A stretch of 6,622 nt of DNA, taken from the NCBI GenBank assembly GCA_003644335.1, contig QNCB01000076.1, positions 1-6,622 on the forward strand, written 5' to 3'. This DNA comes from Planctomycetota bacterium (lineage in GTDB: Bacteria > Planctomycetota > Phycisphaerae > SM23-33). The notes under the pieces were generated by a model that was given only the letters and a program-made list of their open reading frames with translations, had not been told where the DNA came from and did no database searches. Below are positions 1 to 6,258 of this stretch, in pieces. Position 1 is the first letter of the stretch. The number at the start of each line of letters is the position of its first letter. The position numbers and the translations under genes were made by a program.

Positions 1-3000
1 AGGGCCAAGATATTGCCCGAGGCTTTCGCCCTTATCCGCGAAGCCTCTCGGCGGGCGCCCAACCACCGTCAATACGACGTCCAGCTCGTGGCGGGGATGA
101 TTCTCGACGAGGGTTGGATAGCTGAGGAAGCGACCGGCGAGGGCAAGACCATCGCTTGCTACCCCGCGATATACCTAGCTTGGCTTGAGGGCATGCACAC
201 GCATGTCGTTACCGTCAACGATTATCTCGTCCAGCGCGACGCCACCTTCGCTATGCCCGTCTTTGCGATGCTCGGCGCGACGGTTGGTTTTATCACCGCG
301 GAGATGGATCACGCCCAACGGCAGGAGCAGTACGCGTGCAGCATAACCTATGGCACGAATAGCGAGTTCGGGTTCGACTACCTGCGGGACAACATGAAAC
401 TCTCGCCGGCTGAGCAGGTGCAAGGCCCGCTGGATTTCGCTATCGTCGATGAGGTCGACAGCATCCTTATAGACGAAGCTCGCACGCCATTGATAATTTC
501 AGGCCCAGCTTACAGCGACACGGGCAGATACAAAAAAGTCGACGCAGTTACGCGCGAAGTTCTGGCTAAGAACAAGCCCTGGGACCAGGCTAACAAGCGA
601 GTGGAAACTCTCAAGCGAGAAATCAAAGCTCTCAACGGCGAGCTTGTTAAAGCCAAGAAGTCAGGCCAGGCCAGCGAGACGCAAAAAAAGATCGACCAAG
701 CCCTGGCCAGTCTCGACGCTGCGGAGGACGCCCTGTCGCGCGAGACGAAATACTACGAAATCGAGATCGACCGCAAGGCTGCTCACCTGACGCACGAGGG
801 GGTCGCCCTGGCTCAGGATATCGCGGGGGTCGGCAGTTTTTATGTCGGCGCCAACATGGATTGGCCTCACCTTATGGATCAGTCGTTGCGGGCGCATCTG
901 GTTTACGAGCGCGACAAGGATTATGTCGTTCAGCAGGGCAAGGTCATCATCGTCGACGAGTTCACGGGCAGGCTGCTCGAGGGCAGGCAGTGGTCGGATG
1001 GCTTGCACCAGGCGGTCGAAGCCAAGGAACGGGTAACCGTGAAGGAGGAAACCCAGACCCTGGCGACGATTACGCTGCAGAATTATTTCAAGCTCTACAA
1101 AAAACTCGCGGGCATGACCGGCACAGCTATGACCGAAGCTGAGGAGTTTTTGAAAATCTATGGCCTGGACGCCGCGGCTGTGGTTACGCACAGGCCTGTC
1201 AACCGCGTCGACAGCAACGACCTTATTTTTTCCGAGGTCAAGGGCAAGTTCGACGCTATCGTCGAGGAGATAAATCGCGTCAGCAAGCAGGGCAGGCCCG
1301 TCCTGGTGGGCACGACGAGCATCGAAAAATCCGAGTACCTCTCGAATCTGCTGATCCGCGAATATGGCATCGAGCATCAGGTGCTGAACGGCCGGCCTGA
1401 AAACGCAGCACGCGAAAATGAAATCGTCGCCCTGGCTGGTCAGCAAAGGCCTCTCAAGCCCGGCAGCCGCGACATGGTCGGCACGGTAACCATCGCTACG
1501 AACATGGCTGGTCGCGGCACGGATATCAAACTAGGCCCAGGCGTGGTCAATGAACTCTGCAAAACTCCCCCCGCTGAGCAACTGGCGGAACTTGGCGTGG
1601 AGATAGACCCGCTGTATCCGCCTGGGGCAACCAAGTGCTGCATCGCCTGCGAGCAATACAACGCTGCGACGGGCTGTGCGCATTGCTTCAAGCCGAAGGT
1701 TGCGCCAGAGTTTCCCGCCCGAGGCCGAAGCCAGTGTCAAGACGATGTTCCATGCGGGTTGCACATCGTCGGCACCGAGCGACACGAAGCCAGGCGTATC
1801 GACAATCAGCTCCGCGGACGAGCGGGCAGGCAGGGCGACCCGGGCTCGAGCAGGTTCTTCCTTTCGCTGCGGGACGACCTGATGTCCATATTCGCAGGCG
1901 AGTGGACGCTGAAAGTGCTGGGCTGGCTAGGCTTGCAGGGCGACCAGGCCATCGAGGACAAACGAATTTCAAAAGGCGTCGAGCGGGCGCAGTGCAAGGT
2001 CGAGCAACGCAACTTCGAGATACGAAAAAATCTCCTCGACTACGACGAGATAATGGATCATCAGCGGCATACATTTTACTCGCAGCGACAGAGGGTGCTG
2101 GAAGGCCGTGGGCTGGAGGGCATGGTGTTTGATATGCTCGACGAGTCGATCGCCAACGGCGTGGAGAGCTATCTCGACGGCGGGCATCATCTGCGCTGCA
2201 TTGCCGAGTGGGCCCGGACCAACCTGCAAGTGCCCGTACGGGACGACCAGATAAAAGCCCAGTCTCCCAACGACCTGCCAAGCCTGGAGGGAGACCTTCG
2301 CGAGCTTGCCAAGGAAGACGCGCAGCAGACAATCGCCCTGACCATCGGCGAGTATATCGACGAGGAAGACGAGCCTCGCAATTGGGATTTGCGAGGCCTG
2401 AGCAGCTGGGCCAAGAGCAGGTTCGCTGTGGATATTTCCCAGAACCACCTTCGGCAGATGTCGCTGGCCGAAGTAACCAACGCGCTGGAGCAGGGAGCAG
2501 CTGCCCAGATAGACCGGGTGGATTTGTCGCCCATCGCGGAGATGCTGGAGGAAGACTTCGCCCGCAAGGGCCTGGCCCAGTGGGCCTCGGACAAATTCGA
2601 CATCGATGTTCGCCCGGATGAACTCACCGCCAGCCCGGACGAGGTGCAAGCCCTGCTGAGCGAAAAAGCCCGGGCAGCTTACCGACAGCGGGAGATCGAA
2701 TATCCCGTCGAGCATGCTATCGACATGACGTTAGGCCAGGCGGGAGCTGAAAATGTCTACGCACTCGACGCCCTGGTGAACTGGGCTAACGCGAAATATG
2801 ACGCGGGCCTGGCGGTGGAAAGTTTCCAGGGCAAGGAAATTTCCGCCATCCGGGCTGAGCTGATAGCCCTGGCGCATCAGTGGGCTGATGACGAAAAACT
2901 CGACGGACTCATCCGCGATGCGATAGGCTCCGAGCCGAGCTTGGACCAGGCTATCGAATTTGCAGCAGAGCGATTCAAGACCGACCTTACGCCAGAGGAT

Positions 3001-3537
3001 TTCGGCACAAAACAGGATTCGTCAGACCAGGCTCTCGATGGCGAGACTATAATAGATAGGCTCGTGCGGACAGGCAGAGATTTCCTCCGCCGGGAGATGA
3101 CCGAGCTGGAGCGGTTCGTCCTGCTGCAGATTTATGACAGCTCGTGGAAAGATCATCTGTTGGGCATGGACCATTTGAAGGGTTCAATAGGCTTGCGCGG
3201 TTACGCTGAGCAAGACCCCAAGGTGGCTTACAAAAGCGAGGGTGGCAGACTGTTCGACGACATGTTCGCGGGCATTGTTGAGAAAGTGACCGACATGATC
3301 TTCAAGGTCAAGCTCTCCGCCGGGGCCCAGATGGAAAGCGTCTATCAGGTCTCAAGCCAGGTGCACGAGCAACTGCAAGGCTACGATCATCTCGCCCAGG
3401 GCCTGGCGGACCAGCAGGCAGCAGCTGAGCCTCAAAAAATTTCACAGATAGTAAGAGCAGATATCCGAGTGGGCCGAAACGACCCCTGCCCCTGCGGCAG
3501 TGGAAAGAAATTCAAAAAATGCTGTGGGAAAGAATAG
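1..3537 (+). CDS. secA: SecA, preprotein translocase ATPase subunit (5'-truncated by window; unusually long)
   Basis: SecA is the cytoplasmic motor that pushes unfolded preproteins through the SecYEG channel using ATP. The reading frame is open from base 1. The TTG at 13 encodes the Leu of the conserved LPEAFA block, so it is not the start, and about 60-70 N-terminal residues lie upstream. Counting from the codon at base 1, visible motifs are Walker A TGEGKT (Lys 49), Walker B DEVDSILIDEARTP (Asp150-Glu151), TNMAGRGTDI (from 500), the arginine-finger motif DNQLRGRAGRQGDPGSS (from 601), the two-helix-finger block beginning WKDHL (1049), and a C-terminal zinc/SecB-type motif with Cys 1163, 1165, 1174 and 1175. 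At 1178 visible residues it far exceeds E. coli SecA (901). Extra length lies in a Lys/Glu/Gln-rich insert (about 191-252), a cysteine-rich insert (546-585) and an expanded helical region (about 730-1005). The frame is intact and all catalytic motifs are present, so it is probably functional. The family call is certain; the roles of the inserts are unknown. Confidence 0.98.
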   Translation, partial: RAKILPEAFALIREASRRAPNHRQYDVQLVAGMILDEGWIAEEATGEGKTIACYPAIYLAWLEGMHTHVVTVNDYLVQRDATFAMPVFAMLGATVGFITAEMDHAQRQEQYACSITYGTNSEFGFDYLRDNMKLSPAEQVQGPLDFAIVDEVDSILIDEARTPLIISGPAYSDTGRYKKVDAVTREVLAKNKPWDQANKRVETLKREIKALNGELVKAKKSGQASETQKKIDQALASLDAAEDALSRETKYYEIEIDRKAAHLTHEGVALAQDIAGVGSFYVGANMDWPHLMDQSLRAHLVYERDKDYVVQQGKVIIVDEFTGRLLEGRQWSDGLHQAVEAKERVTVKEETQTLATITLQNYFKLYKKLAGMTGTAMTEAEEFLKIYGLDAAAVVTHRPVNRVDSNDLIFSEVKGKFDAIVEEINRVSKQGRPVLVGTTSIEKSEYLSNLLIREYGIEHQVLNGRPENAARENEIVALAGQQRPLKPGSRDMVGTVTIATNMAGRGTDIKLGPGVVNELCKTPPAEQLAELGVEIDPLYPPGATKCCIACEQYNAATGCAHCFKPKVAPEFPARGRSQCQDDVPCGLHIVGTERHEARRIDNQLRGRAGRQGDPGSSRFFLSLRDDLMSIFAGEWTLKVLGWLGLQGDQAIEDKRISKGVERAQCKVEQRNFEIRKNLLDYDEIMDHQRHTFYSQRQRVLEGRGLEGMVFDMLDESIANGVESYLDGGHHLRCIAEWARTNLQVPVRDDQIKAQSPNDLPSLEGDLRELAKEDAQQTIALTIGEYIDEEDEPRNWDLRGLSSWAKSRFAVDISQNHLRQMSLAEVTNALEQGAAAQIDRVDLSPIAEMLEEDFARKGLAQWASDKFDIDVRPDELTASPDEVQALLSEKARAAYRQREIEYPVEHAIDMTLGQAGAENVYALDALVNWANAKYDAGLAVESFQGKEISAIRAELIALAHQWADDEKLDGLIRDAIGSEPSLDQAIEFAAERFKTDLTPEDFGTKQDSSDQALDGETIIDRLVRTGRDFLRREMTELERFVLLQIYDSSWKDHLLGMDHLKGSIGLRGYAEQDPKVAYKSEGGRLFDDMFAGIVEKVTDMIFKVKLSAGAQMESVYQVSSQVHEQLQGYDHLAQGLADQQAAAEPQKISQIVRADIRVGRNDPCPCGSGKKFKKCCGKE
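1624..1758 (+). other. Cysteine-rich putative metal-binding insert in SecA nucleotide-binding domain 2
   Basis: Seven cysteine codons start at 1636, 1639, 1648, 1675, 1684, 1735 and 1753, within about 40 residues. They include CIAC and CAHC, giving a CxxC-x8-CxxC spacing typical of small zinc knuckles or rubredoxin-like sites. The insert sits between TNMAGRGTDI and GLHIVGTERHE, a position where E. coli SecA, from memory, has a cysteine-free helical segment. The last cysteine directly precedes GLHIVGTERHE. Metal binding is inferred from spacing alone. Confidence 0.6.
2191..3003 (+). repeat. Degenerate internal repeats in the SecA helical region (protein-level)
   Basis: Five related motifs of the form hydrophobic-x-x-Trp-Ala-x-x-x-Phe-x-x-Asp-hydrophobic occur in this stretch: IAEWARTNLQVPV, LSSWAKSRFAVDI, LAQWASDKFDIDV, LVNWANAKYDAGL and AIEFAAERFKTDL. 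The aromatic anchor codons start at 2209, 2407, 2581, 2782 and 2959, giving spacings of 66, 58, 67 and 59 residues. Alternate copies are therefore 124-126 residues apart, which suggests duplication of a two-motif unit. E. coli SecA, from memory, has a single equivalent (GLQERLKNDFDLDL) followed by one helix like the AAYRQREIEYPVE seen here. Similarity is visible only in protein, not in DNA, so the duplication is old. The alignment was made by eye. Confidence 0.65.
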
Positions 3538-3569
3538 GCAAATAGGCAATTGGCAAGTAGGCAATAGGG
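3535..3569 (+). repeat. Short tandem repeat tract, 7-8 nt TAGGCAA-type units
   Basis: Four units follow head to tail: TAGGCAAA, TAGGCAAT, TGGCAAG and TAGGCAAT, then AGGG. The first three bases of the first unit are the secA TAG stop codon. The tract belongs to the class of short tandemly repeated intergenic sequences. No function is apparent. Confidence 0.7.
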
Positions 3570-3606
3570 AAAAAAAAGAAGGCTCGGGATCGCCGCTTCC
3601 CGAACC
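3570..3606 (-). terminator. Intrinsic-terminator-like hairpin reading on the minus strand
   Basis: The arms GGCTCGGGA (3581-3589) and TCCCGAACC (3598-3606) pair with one mismatch around an 8-nt loop. On the + strand the hairpin is preceded by eight A residues (3570-3577) and has no T tract after it. Read on the minus strand it is followed by TTC and eight U residues, which is a textbook intrinsic terminator. No minus-strand protein gene lies upstream of it, so it either ends a small RNA or acts only as a structural element. Confidence 0.5.
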
Positions 3607-3615
3607 TTCAAAAAT

Positions 3616-3657
3616 GGGCTGCTCCCGCTATCGAGCGGGAAAGACCCAAGACAGCCC
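3616..3657. other. Compound stem-loop in the secA-carA intergenic region
   Basis: An outer stem GGGCTG (3616-3621) pairs with CAGCCC (3652-3657). Inside it a perfect 6-bp stem, CCCGCT (3624-3629) with AGCGGG (3634-3639), closes a 4-nt ATCG loop. On the minus strand the outer stem is followed by ATTTTT. A weaker hairpin, TAATC/GATTA (3665-3678), lies alongside. The structure could be part of a minus-strand small RNA or of the 3' end of the secA message. Confidence 0.5.
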
Positions 3658-3695
3658 AACTAACTAATCGGCGGATTACGCGAGTCCATTAAGTA

Positions 3696-3752
3696 ACTAT
3701 ACAAAATTTGTAAAAATTTATAACAACCGGCAACACAAGCATTTATAGAGGA
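3696..3752 (+). promoter_or_regulatory. AT-rich upstream region of carA with possible -10 boxes and ribosome binding site
   Basis: This segment is far richer in A and T than the flanking genes. On the + strand TATAAC (3719-3724) and TATACA (3698-3703) resemble -10 boxes, but neither has a convincing -35 partner. AGAGGA at 3747-3752 lies 6 nt before the carA ATG and is a good Shine-Dalgarno match. I see no clear arginine-repressor or pyrimidine-attenuation signal. The ribosome binding site is well supported; the promoter boxes are weak. Confidence 0.4.
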
Positions 3753-3758
3753 AAAATT

Positions 3759-4961
3759 ATGTCAGACCGCAAAATATGCAAGTTGGCCCTGGCTGACGGA
3801 TTTGTAATGACAGGCCTGGCCTTCGGAGCAGAGGGCAACAGCTCGGGCGAGGTGGTTTTCAACACAGGCATGGCTGGTTATCAGGAGGTTCTCACCGACC
3901 CGTCCTATGCTGGGCAAATTGTGTCGATGACCTATCCGCTCATCGGCAAGTATGGCATAACCCCTGAAGATATCGAGTCTTACAGCAAGAAAATTCAGGT
4001 TCGAGCGTTCGTTATCAAGGAGCTTAGCCCGCTGGCGAGTAATTTTCGTAGCAGCAAGACGTTGGACGAATATCTCGCTGGCGAGGGCATTATGGGCATC
4101 GCCGATGTTGACACTCGCGCTCTGACCCGCCATATCCGACAAGCTGGTGCGGTCAACGGCGTGATCAGCACGGAAATAACCGACGACGCCCAGCTTGTGC
4201 GCCAGGCCCAGGCCTTGCCTTCGATGGCGGGGAGCGACTTCGTCAAAGACGTTACCCCCGCGGCAGCCTACGACTGGGCTGATGGATACGTCAGCGAGTT
4301 CGCCCAGCAAGCCAGGCCTCACGGCAAGGAAATATACGACGTCGTCGCTATCGACTGCGGCGCGAAAATGAACATCCTGCGGAACCTCGTCGAGTCAGGC
4401 TGTCGGGTGCACGTCGTGCCAGCCTCGACCTCGTCAGCGGAAATCCTCGCCCGCAAGCCCCACGGCGTGTTCGTATCCAACGGCCCGGGCGACCCTGCGG
4501 CGGTAACCTACGCCATCGAAACCCTGCAAGGCCTGGTCGGCAAGGTGCCGCTCTTCGGCATCTGCCTGGGGCACCAGATACTCTCGCTGGCCCTGGGAGC
4601 CCAGACATACAAGCTGAAGTTTGGCCATCGAGGCTGCAACCAACCCGTCCGAAACCAGGCTACCGGCAAGGTCGAAATCACCAGCCAAAACCATGGCTTC
4701 GCCGTCGAGCCGAGCAGCCTGACCAAAACCGGAGCGGAGATAACGCACATCAATCTCAACGACGACACCGTCGAAGGATTCTCCAGCCTGGACAAGTGCC
4801 TCTTCAGCGTGCAATACCACCCAGAAGCAAGCCCAGGCCCGCACGACGCGACATATCTGTTCGACTGTTTCCGAGCGATGATGGCCTCGGGCCAGGCACC
4901 CTCGGCAACGGACATGCACGCCGCACAAGAAGCCCTCGCCAAAGCGGGACAAACGGCTTAA
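3759..4961 (+). CDS. carA: Carbamoyl-phosphate synthase small (glutaminase) subunit
   Basis: CarA hydrolyses glutamine and passes ammonia to CarB, which makes carbamoyl phosphate for pyrimidine and arginine synthesis in the cytoplasm. The 400-residue length is close to the usual 380 or so. The N-terminal CarA domain shows GEVVFNTGMAGYQEVLTDPS and SMTYPLIGKYGI. The C-terminal class I glutamine amidotransferase domain shows SNGPGDP, GICLGHQ with nucleophile Cys269, QNHGFAV, and QYHPEASPGP with catalytic His354 and Glu356. These positions agree with the E. coli enzyme (Cys269, His353, Glu355) to within one residue. The ATG at 3759 has AGAGGA 6 nt upstream and starts just before the conserved domain. 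carB does not follow, so the large subunit must be encoded elsewhere. No defects are seen. Confidence 0.97.
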   Translation: MSDRKICKLALADGFVMTGLAFGAEGNSSGEVVFNTGMAGYQEVLTDPSYAGQIVSMTYPLIGKYGITPEDIESYSKKIQVRAFVIKELSPLASNFRSSKTLDEYLAGEGIMGIADVDTRALTRHIRQAGAVNGVISTEITDDAQLVRQAQALPSMAGSDFVKDVTPAAAYDWADGYVSEFAQQARPHGKEIYDVVAIDCGAKMNILRNLVESGCRVHVVPASTSSAEILARKPHGVFVSNGPGDPAAVTYAIETLQGLVGKVPLFGICLGHQILSLALGAQTYKLKFGHRGCNQPVRNQATGKVEITSQNHGFAVEPSSLTKTGAEITHINLNDDTVEGFSSLDKCLFSVQYHPEASPGPHDATYLFDCFRAMMASGQAPSATDMHAAQEALAKAGQTA

Positions 4962-4996
4962 AGTTATCAGTTGTCAGTTGTCAGTTATCAGTAACA
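4962..4996 (+). repeat. 7-nt tandem repeat tract (AGTTATC/AGTTGTC)
   Basis: Five consecutive 7-nt units start on the base after the carA stop codon: AGTTATC, AGTTGTC, AGTTGTC, AGTTATC and a degenerate AGTAACA. The 7-nt period is exact through the first four. The right part of the tract overlaps the left inverted arm of the neighbouring palindromic element. Confidence 0.75.
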
Positions 4997-5082
4997 GCAA
5001 AAAAAATTTGTGCAATTCGTTTTTATTCGTGTCCTTCGCGTTCTACTGTTTTTGCTGTTAGTGATTACTGCAGACTGATTAC
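4970..5082. mobile_element. MITE-like non-coding element with 34-bp imperfect inverted ends
   Basis: Bases 4970-5003 and the reverse complement of 5049-5082 agree at about 27 of 34 positions by eye, including a perfect 12-bp core (TAACAGCAAAAA against TTTTTGCTGTTA). Between the arms are 45 bp rich in T with TTCGT-type words and no ORF. The element fills almost the whole gap between carA and the next gene and ends 11 bp before that gene's start codon. It could be a miniature transposable element, a repeat family of the host, or simply a large RNA hairpin ending the carA message. No obvious target-site duplication is seen, so mobility is inferred. Confidence 0.45.
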
Positions 5083-5093
5083 TTTTTAAGAAA

Positions 5094-5780
5094 ATGTCGA
5101 AACGAATTCTGTTATCCTGGAGCAGCGGCAAGGACAGTGCCTGGGCGTTACATGTTTTGCAACAGCAGAGCGACGTCGAGGTCGCCGGGCTGTTCACTAC
5201 CGTCAACGAGCGGTTCGATCGCGTTGCTATGCATGCTGTGCGGAGCGAGCTGTTGCGGGCCCAGGCCCAGCGGGCTGGCCTGGAGTTGCATGTTATTAAC
5301 ATTCCCTATCCGTGCAGCAACGAGCGGTACGAGCAAGCTATGCTGAAGTTTCTCGACCAGGCCAAGCTCCTCGACATCAAGGCGATGGCCTTTGGCGACC
5401 TGTTCCTGCCAGACATCCGCGAGTACCGCGAGAAGAACTTGGCTGGGACGGGTTTCGAAGCGATGTTCCCGCTATGGGACAGCGACACGACCGCCCTTGC
5501 GACGGAGATGATATCCGCAGGCCTGGAGGCTGTGCTTACCTGCATAGACCCTCGCAAGCTGCCAGCCGAGCTGGCAGGCAGACGGTATGACGCGAGCCTG
5601 CTGGCTGAGTTGCCCGCGGGCATCGACCCCTGCGGCGAAAACGGCGAGTTCCACACCTTCGTCTCAGCGGGGCCTATGTTCAGCCAAGCTATCGAAGTAT
5701 CGGTAAGCCCAGGCGAGGAACATGACGGATTCGTCTTCGCCGACGTCAAGCCAACCCATGCCTCAAAAACTGTTTCCTGA
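5094..5780 (+). CDS. DUF71/Dph6-like PP-loop ATPase (ATP_bind_4 family), function unproven
   Basis: This 228-residue protein belongs to the adenine-nucleotide alpha-hydrolase superfamily, which activates a substrate by adenylation using ATP. The PP-loop SWSSGKDS is at residues 8-15. The family core AFGDLFLPDIREYRE follows near 99-113, and CGENGEFHTF lies at 180-189. In eukaryotes and archaea the family includes Dph6, which amidates diphthine on elongation factor 2. Bacteria lack diphthamide, so database names of the form diphthine-ammonia ligase should not be taken literally here. Comparative genomics has linked some bacterial members to vitamin B12 salvage; as I recall, the ENGEFHT form of the C-terminal motif marks that group, but no B12 gene is visible nearby. 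The ATG at 5094 has only a weak AAGAAA upstream, and a palindromic element ends 11 bp before it. The last few residues (ASKTVS) look non-conserved. Family assignment is strong; the substrate is unknown. Confidence 0.9.
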   Translation: MSKRILLSWSSGKDSAWALHVLQQQSDVEVAGLFTTVNERFDRVAMHAVRSELLRAQAQRAGLELHVINIPYPCSNERYEQAMLKFLDQAKLLDIKAMAFGDLFLPDIREYREKNLAGTGFEAMFPLWDSDTTALATEMISAGLEAVLTCIDPRKLPAELAGRRYDASLLAELPAGIDPCGENGEFHTFVSAGPMFSQAIEVSVSPGEEHDGFVFADVKPTHASKTVS

Positions 5781-5828
5781 ATGGCTGGCGGGTGGTAAAA
5801 TTTAGCCAATCTCAACCGGAGCTACGCT

Positions 5829-6170
5829 ATGCAACTTATAGTCAAAATCGCAATCAGTATAGCAGTCATCCTCGTAGCTACCGCTATCGCGAAGAAGTTT
5901 CCATCCGCAGCTGGGCTTATCGGCGTCATGCCATTGACCGGAGCCTTGGTGCTGGTGTGGGTATATCTGGAGAACAAAGGCAAGGCTGAGGTCATGCAAA
6001 ACTTCGCCAGGGGAGCACTGTGGGGTATTCTGCCGAGCATACTGTTTTTTGTCGTCGCGCTGATTTGTTTCAAGAAGCAAATATCGCTACCCGGCATCTT
6101 GGCTCTGAGTTTCACAGCCTGGCTGGCTGCTGCGATAGTGCATCAATGGGTTTTAGGGGTATTGAGATAA
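5829..6170 (+). CDS. Small four-helix membrane protein, GlpM/DUF3147-like
   Basis: This 113-residue, strongly hydrophobic protein has four probable membrane helices at about residues 3-21, 26-47, 62-81 and 87-112, separated by short charged turns (AKKF, ENKGKAE, KKQ). The length, helix layout and the GLIGVMPLTGALVLVWVYLE and RGALWGILPSILFF segments recall E. coli GlpM and the DUF3147 family, small inner-membrane proteins of unknown biochemical role. The start is well supported: GGAG at 5818-5821 lies 7 nt before the ATG. The gene follows the DUF71-like gene by 48 bp with no obvious terminator between, so the two may share a transcript. No catalytic residues are apparent. The membrane assignment is secure; the family call is from memory of the sequence pattern. 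Confidence 0.75.
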   Translation: MQLIVKIAISIAVILVATAIAKKFPSAAGLIGVMPLTGALVLVWVYLENKGKAEVMQNFARGALWGILPSILFFVVALICFKKQISLPGILALSFTAWLAAAIVHQWVLGVLR

Positions 6171-6226
6171 CAGCAACCACGTCTGACAAATCGCAGTACC
6201 CGTGTCTAGAGCTATTTAAGTATGAG

Positions 6227-6258
6227 ATGCCATGTTGCCGATAGAGTTGCTATGGCAT
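6227..6258. repeat. 7-bp inverted repeat spanning the transposase start codon
   Basis: ATGCCAT (6227-6233) and ATGGCAT (6252-6258) are perfect reverse complements separated by 18 nt. The right arm contains the likely transposase ATG. Such pairing could mask the start codon in read-through transcripts, a device known in several insertion sequences, or it may be chance. The rest of 6171-6251 shows no gene or clear insertion-sequence end. Confidence 0.3.

Larger units (their letters stand above)
3570..3689 (-). ncRNA. Candidate minus-strand small RNA (about 120 nt)
   Basis: On the minus strand a TATAGT box (3701 down to 3696) is preceded, across a long 19-nt spacer, by TTGTTA. Starting a few bases beyond it, a transcript would contain the small TAATC/GATTA hairpin, the compound GGGCTG/CAGCCC stem-loop and the terminator-like hairpin with its U8 tail. 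No ORF of note lies in it. I recognise no known RNA family. Promoter, structures and terminator occur in a sensible order, but each is short and AT-rich DNA makes promoter matches cheap. Confidence 0.3.

Noticed and set aside
13..15. TTG as the secA start codon
   Set aside because: It encodes the Leu of the conserved LPEAFA block, and the frame is open to base 1, so the gene continues upstream of the window.
661..1446. A 261-codon minus-strand open frame opposite secA, with further long antisense frames around 1688-2715
   Set aside because: The + strand encodes unmistakable SecA motifs over the whole stretch. The antisense frames show no recognisable domains and are expected in GC-rich coding DNA.
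3535..3569. Short tandem repeats as a possible CRISPR array, together with those at 4962-4996
   Set aside because: Units of 7-8 nt follow each other without spacers, and no cas gene is present.
5559..5577. Perfect 8-bp inverted repeat (CTGCCAGC/GCTGGCAG) with a 3-nt loop
   Set aside because: It lies inside the conserved coding sequence of the DUF71-like gene, encoding KLPAELAGR, with no T tract. Most likely a by-product of codon choice.
5094..5780. Annotation as a true diphthine-ammonia ligase
   Set aside because: Diphthamide occurs on archaeal and eukaryotic elongation factor 2, not in bacteria, and the other genes here are clearly bacterial.
6171..6251. A terminal inverted repeat of the IS630 element or a small gene
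   Set aside because: Without the right end no matching repeat can be shown, and no ORF with a credible start lies in this stretch.
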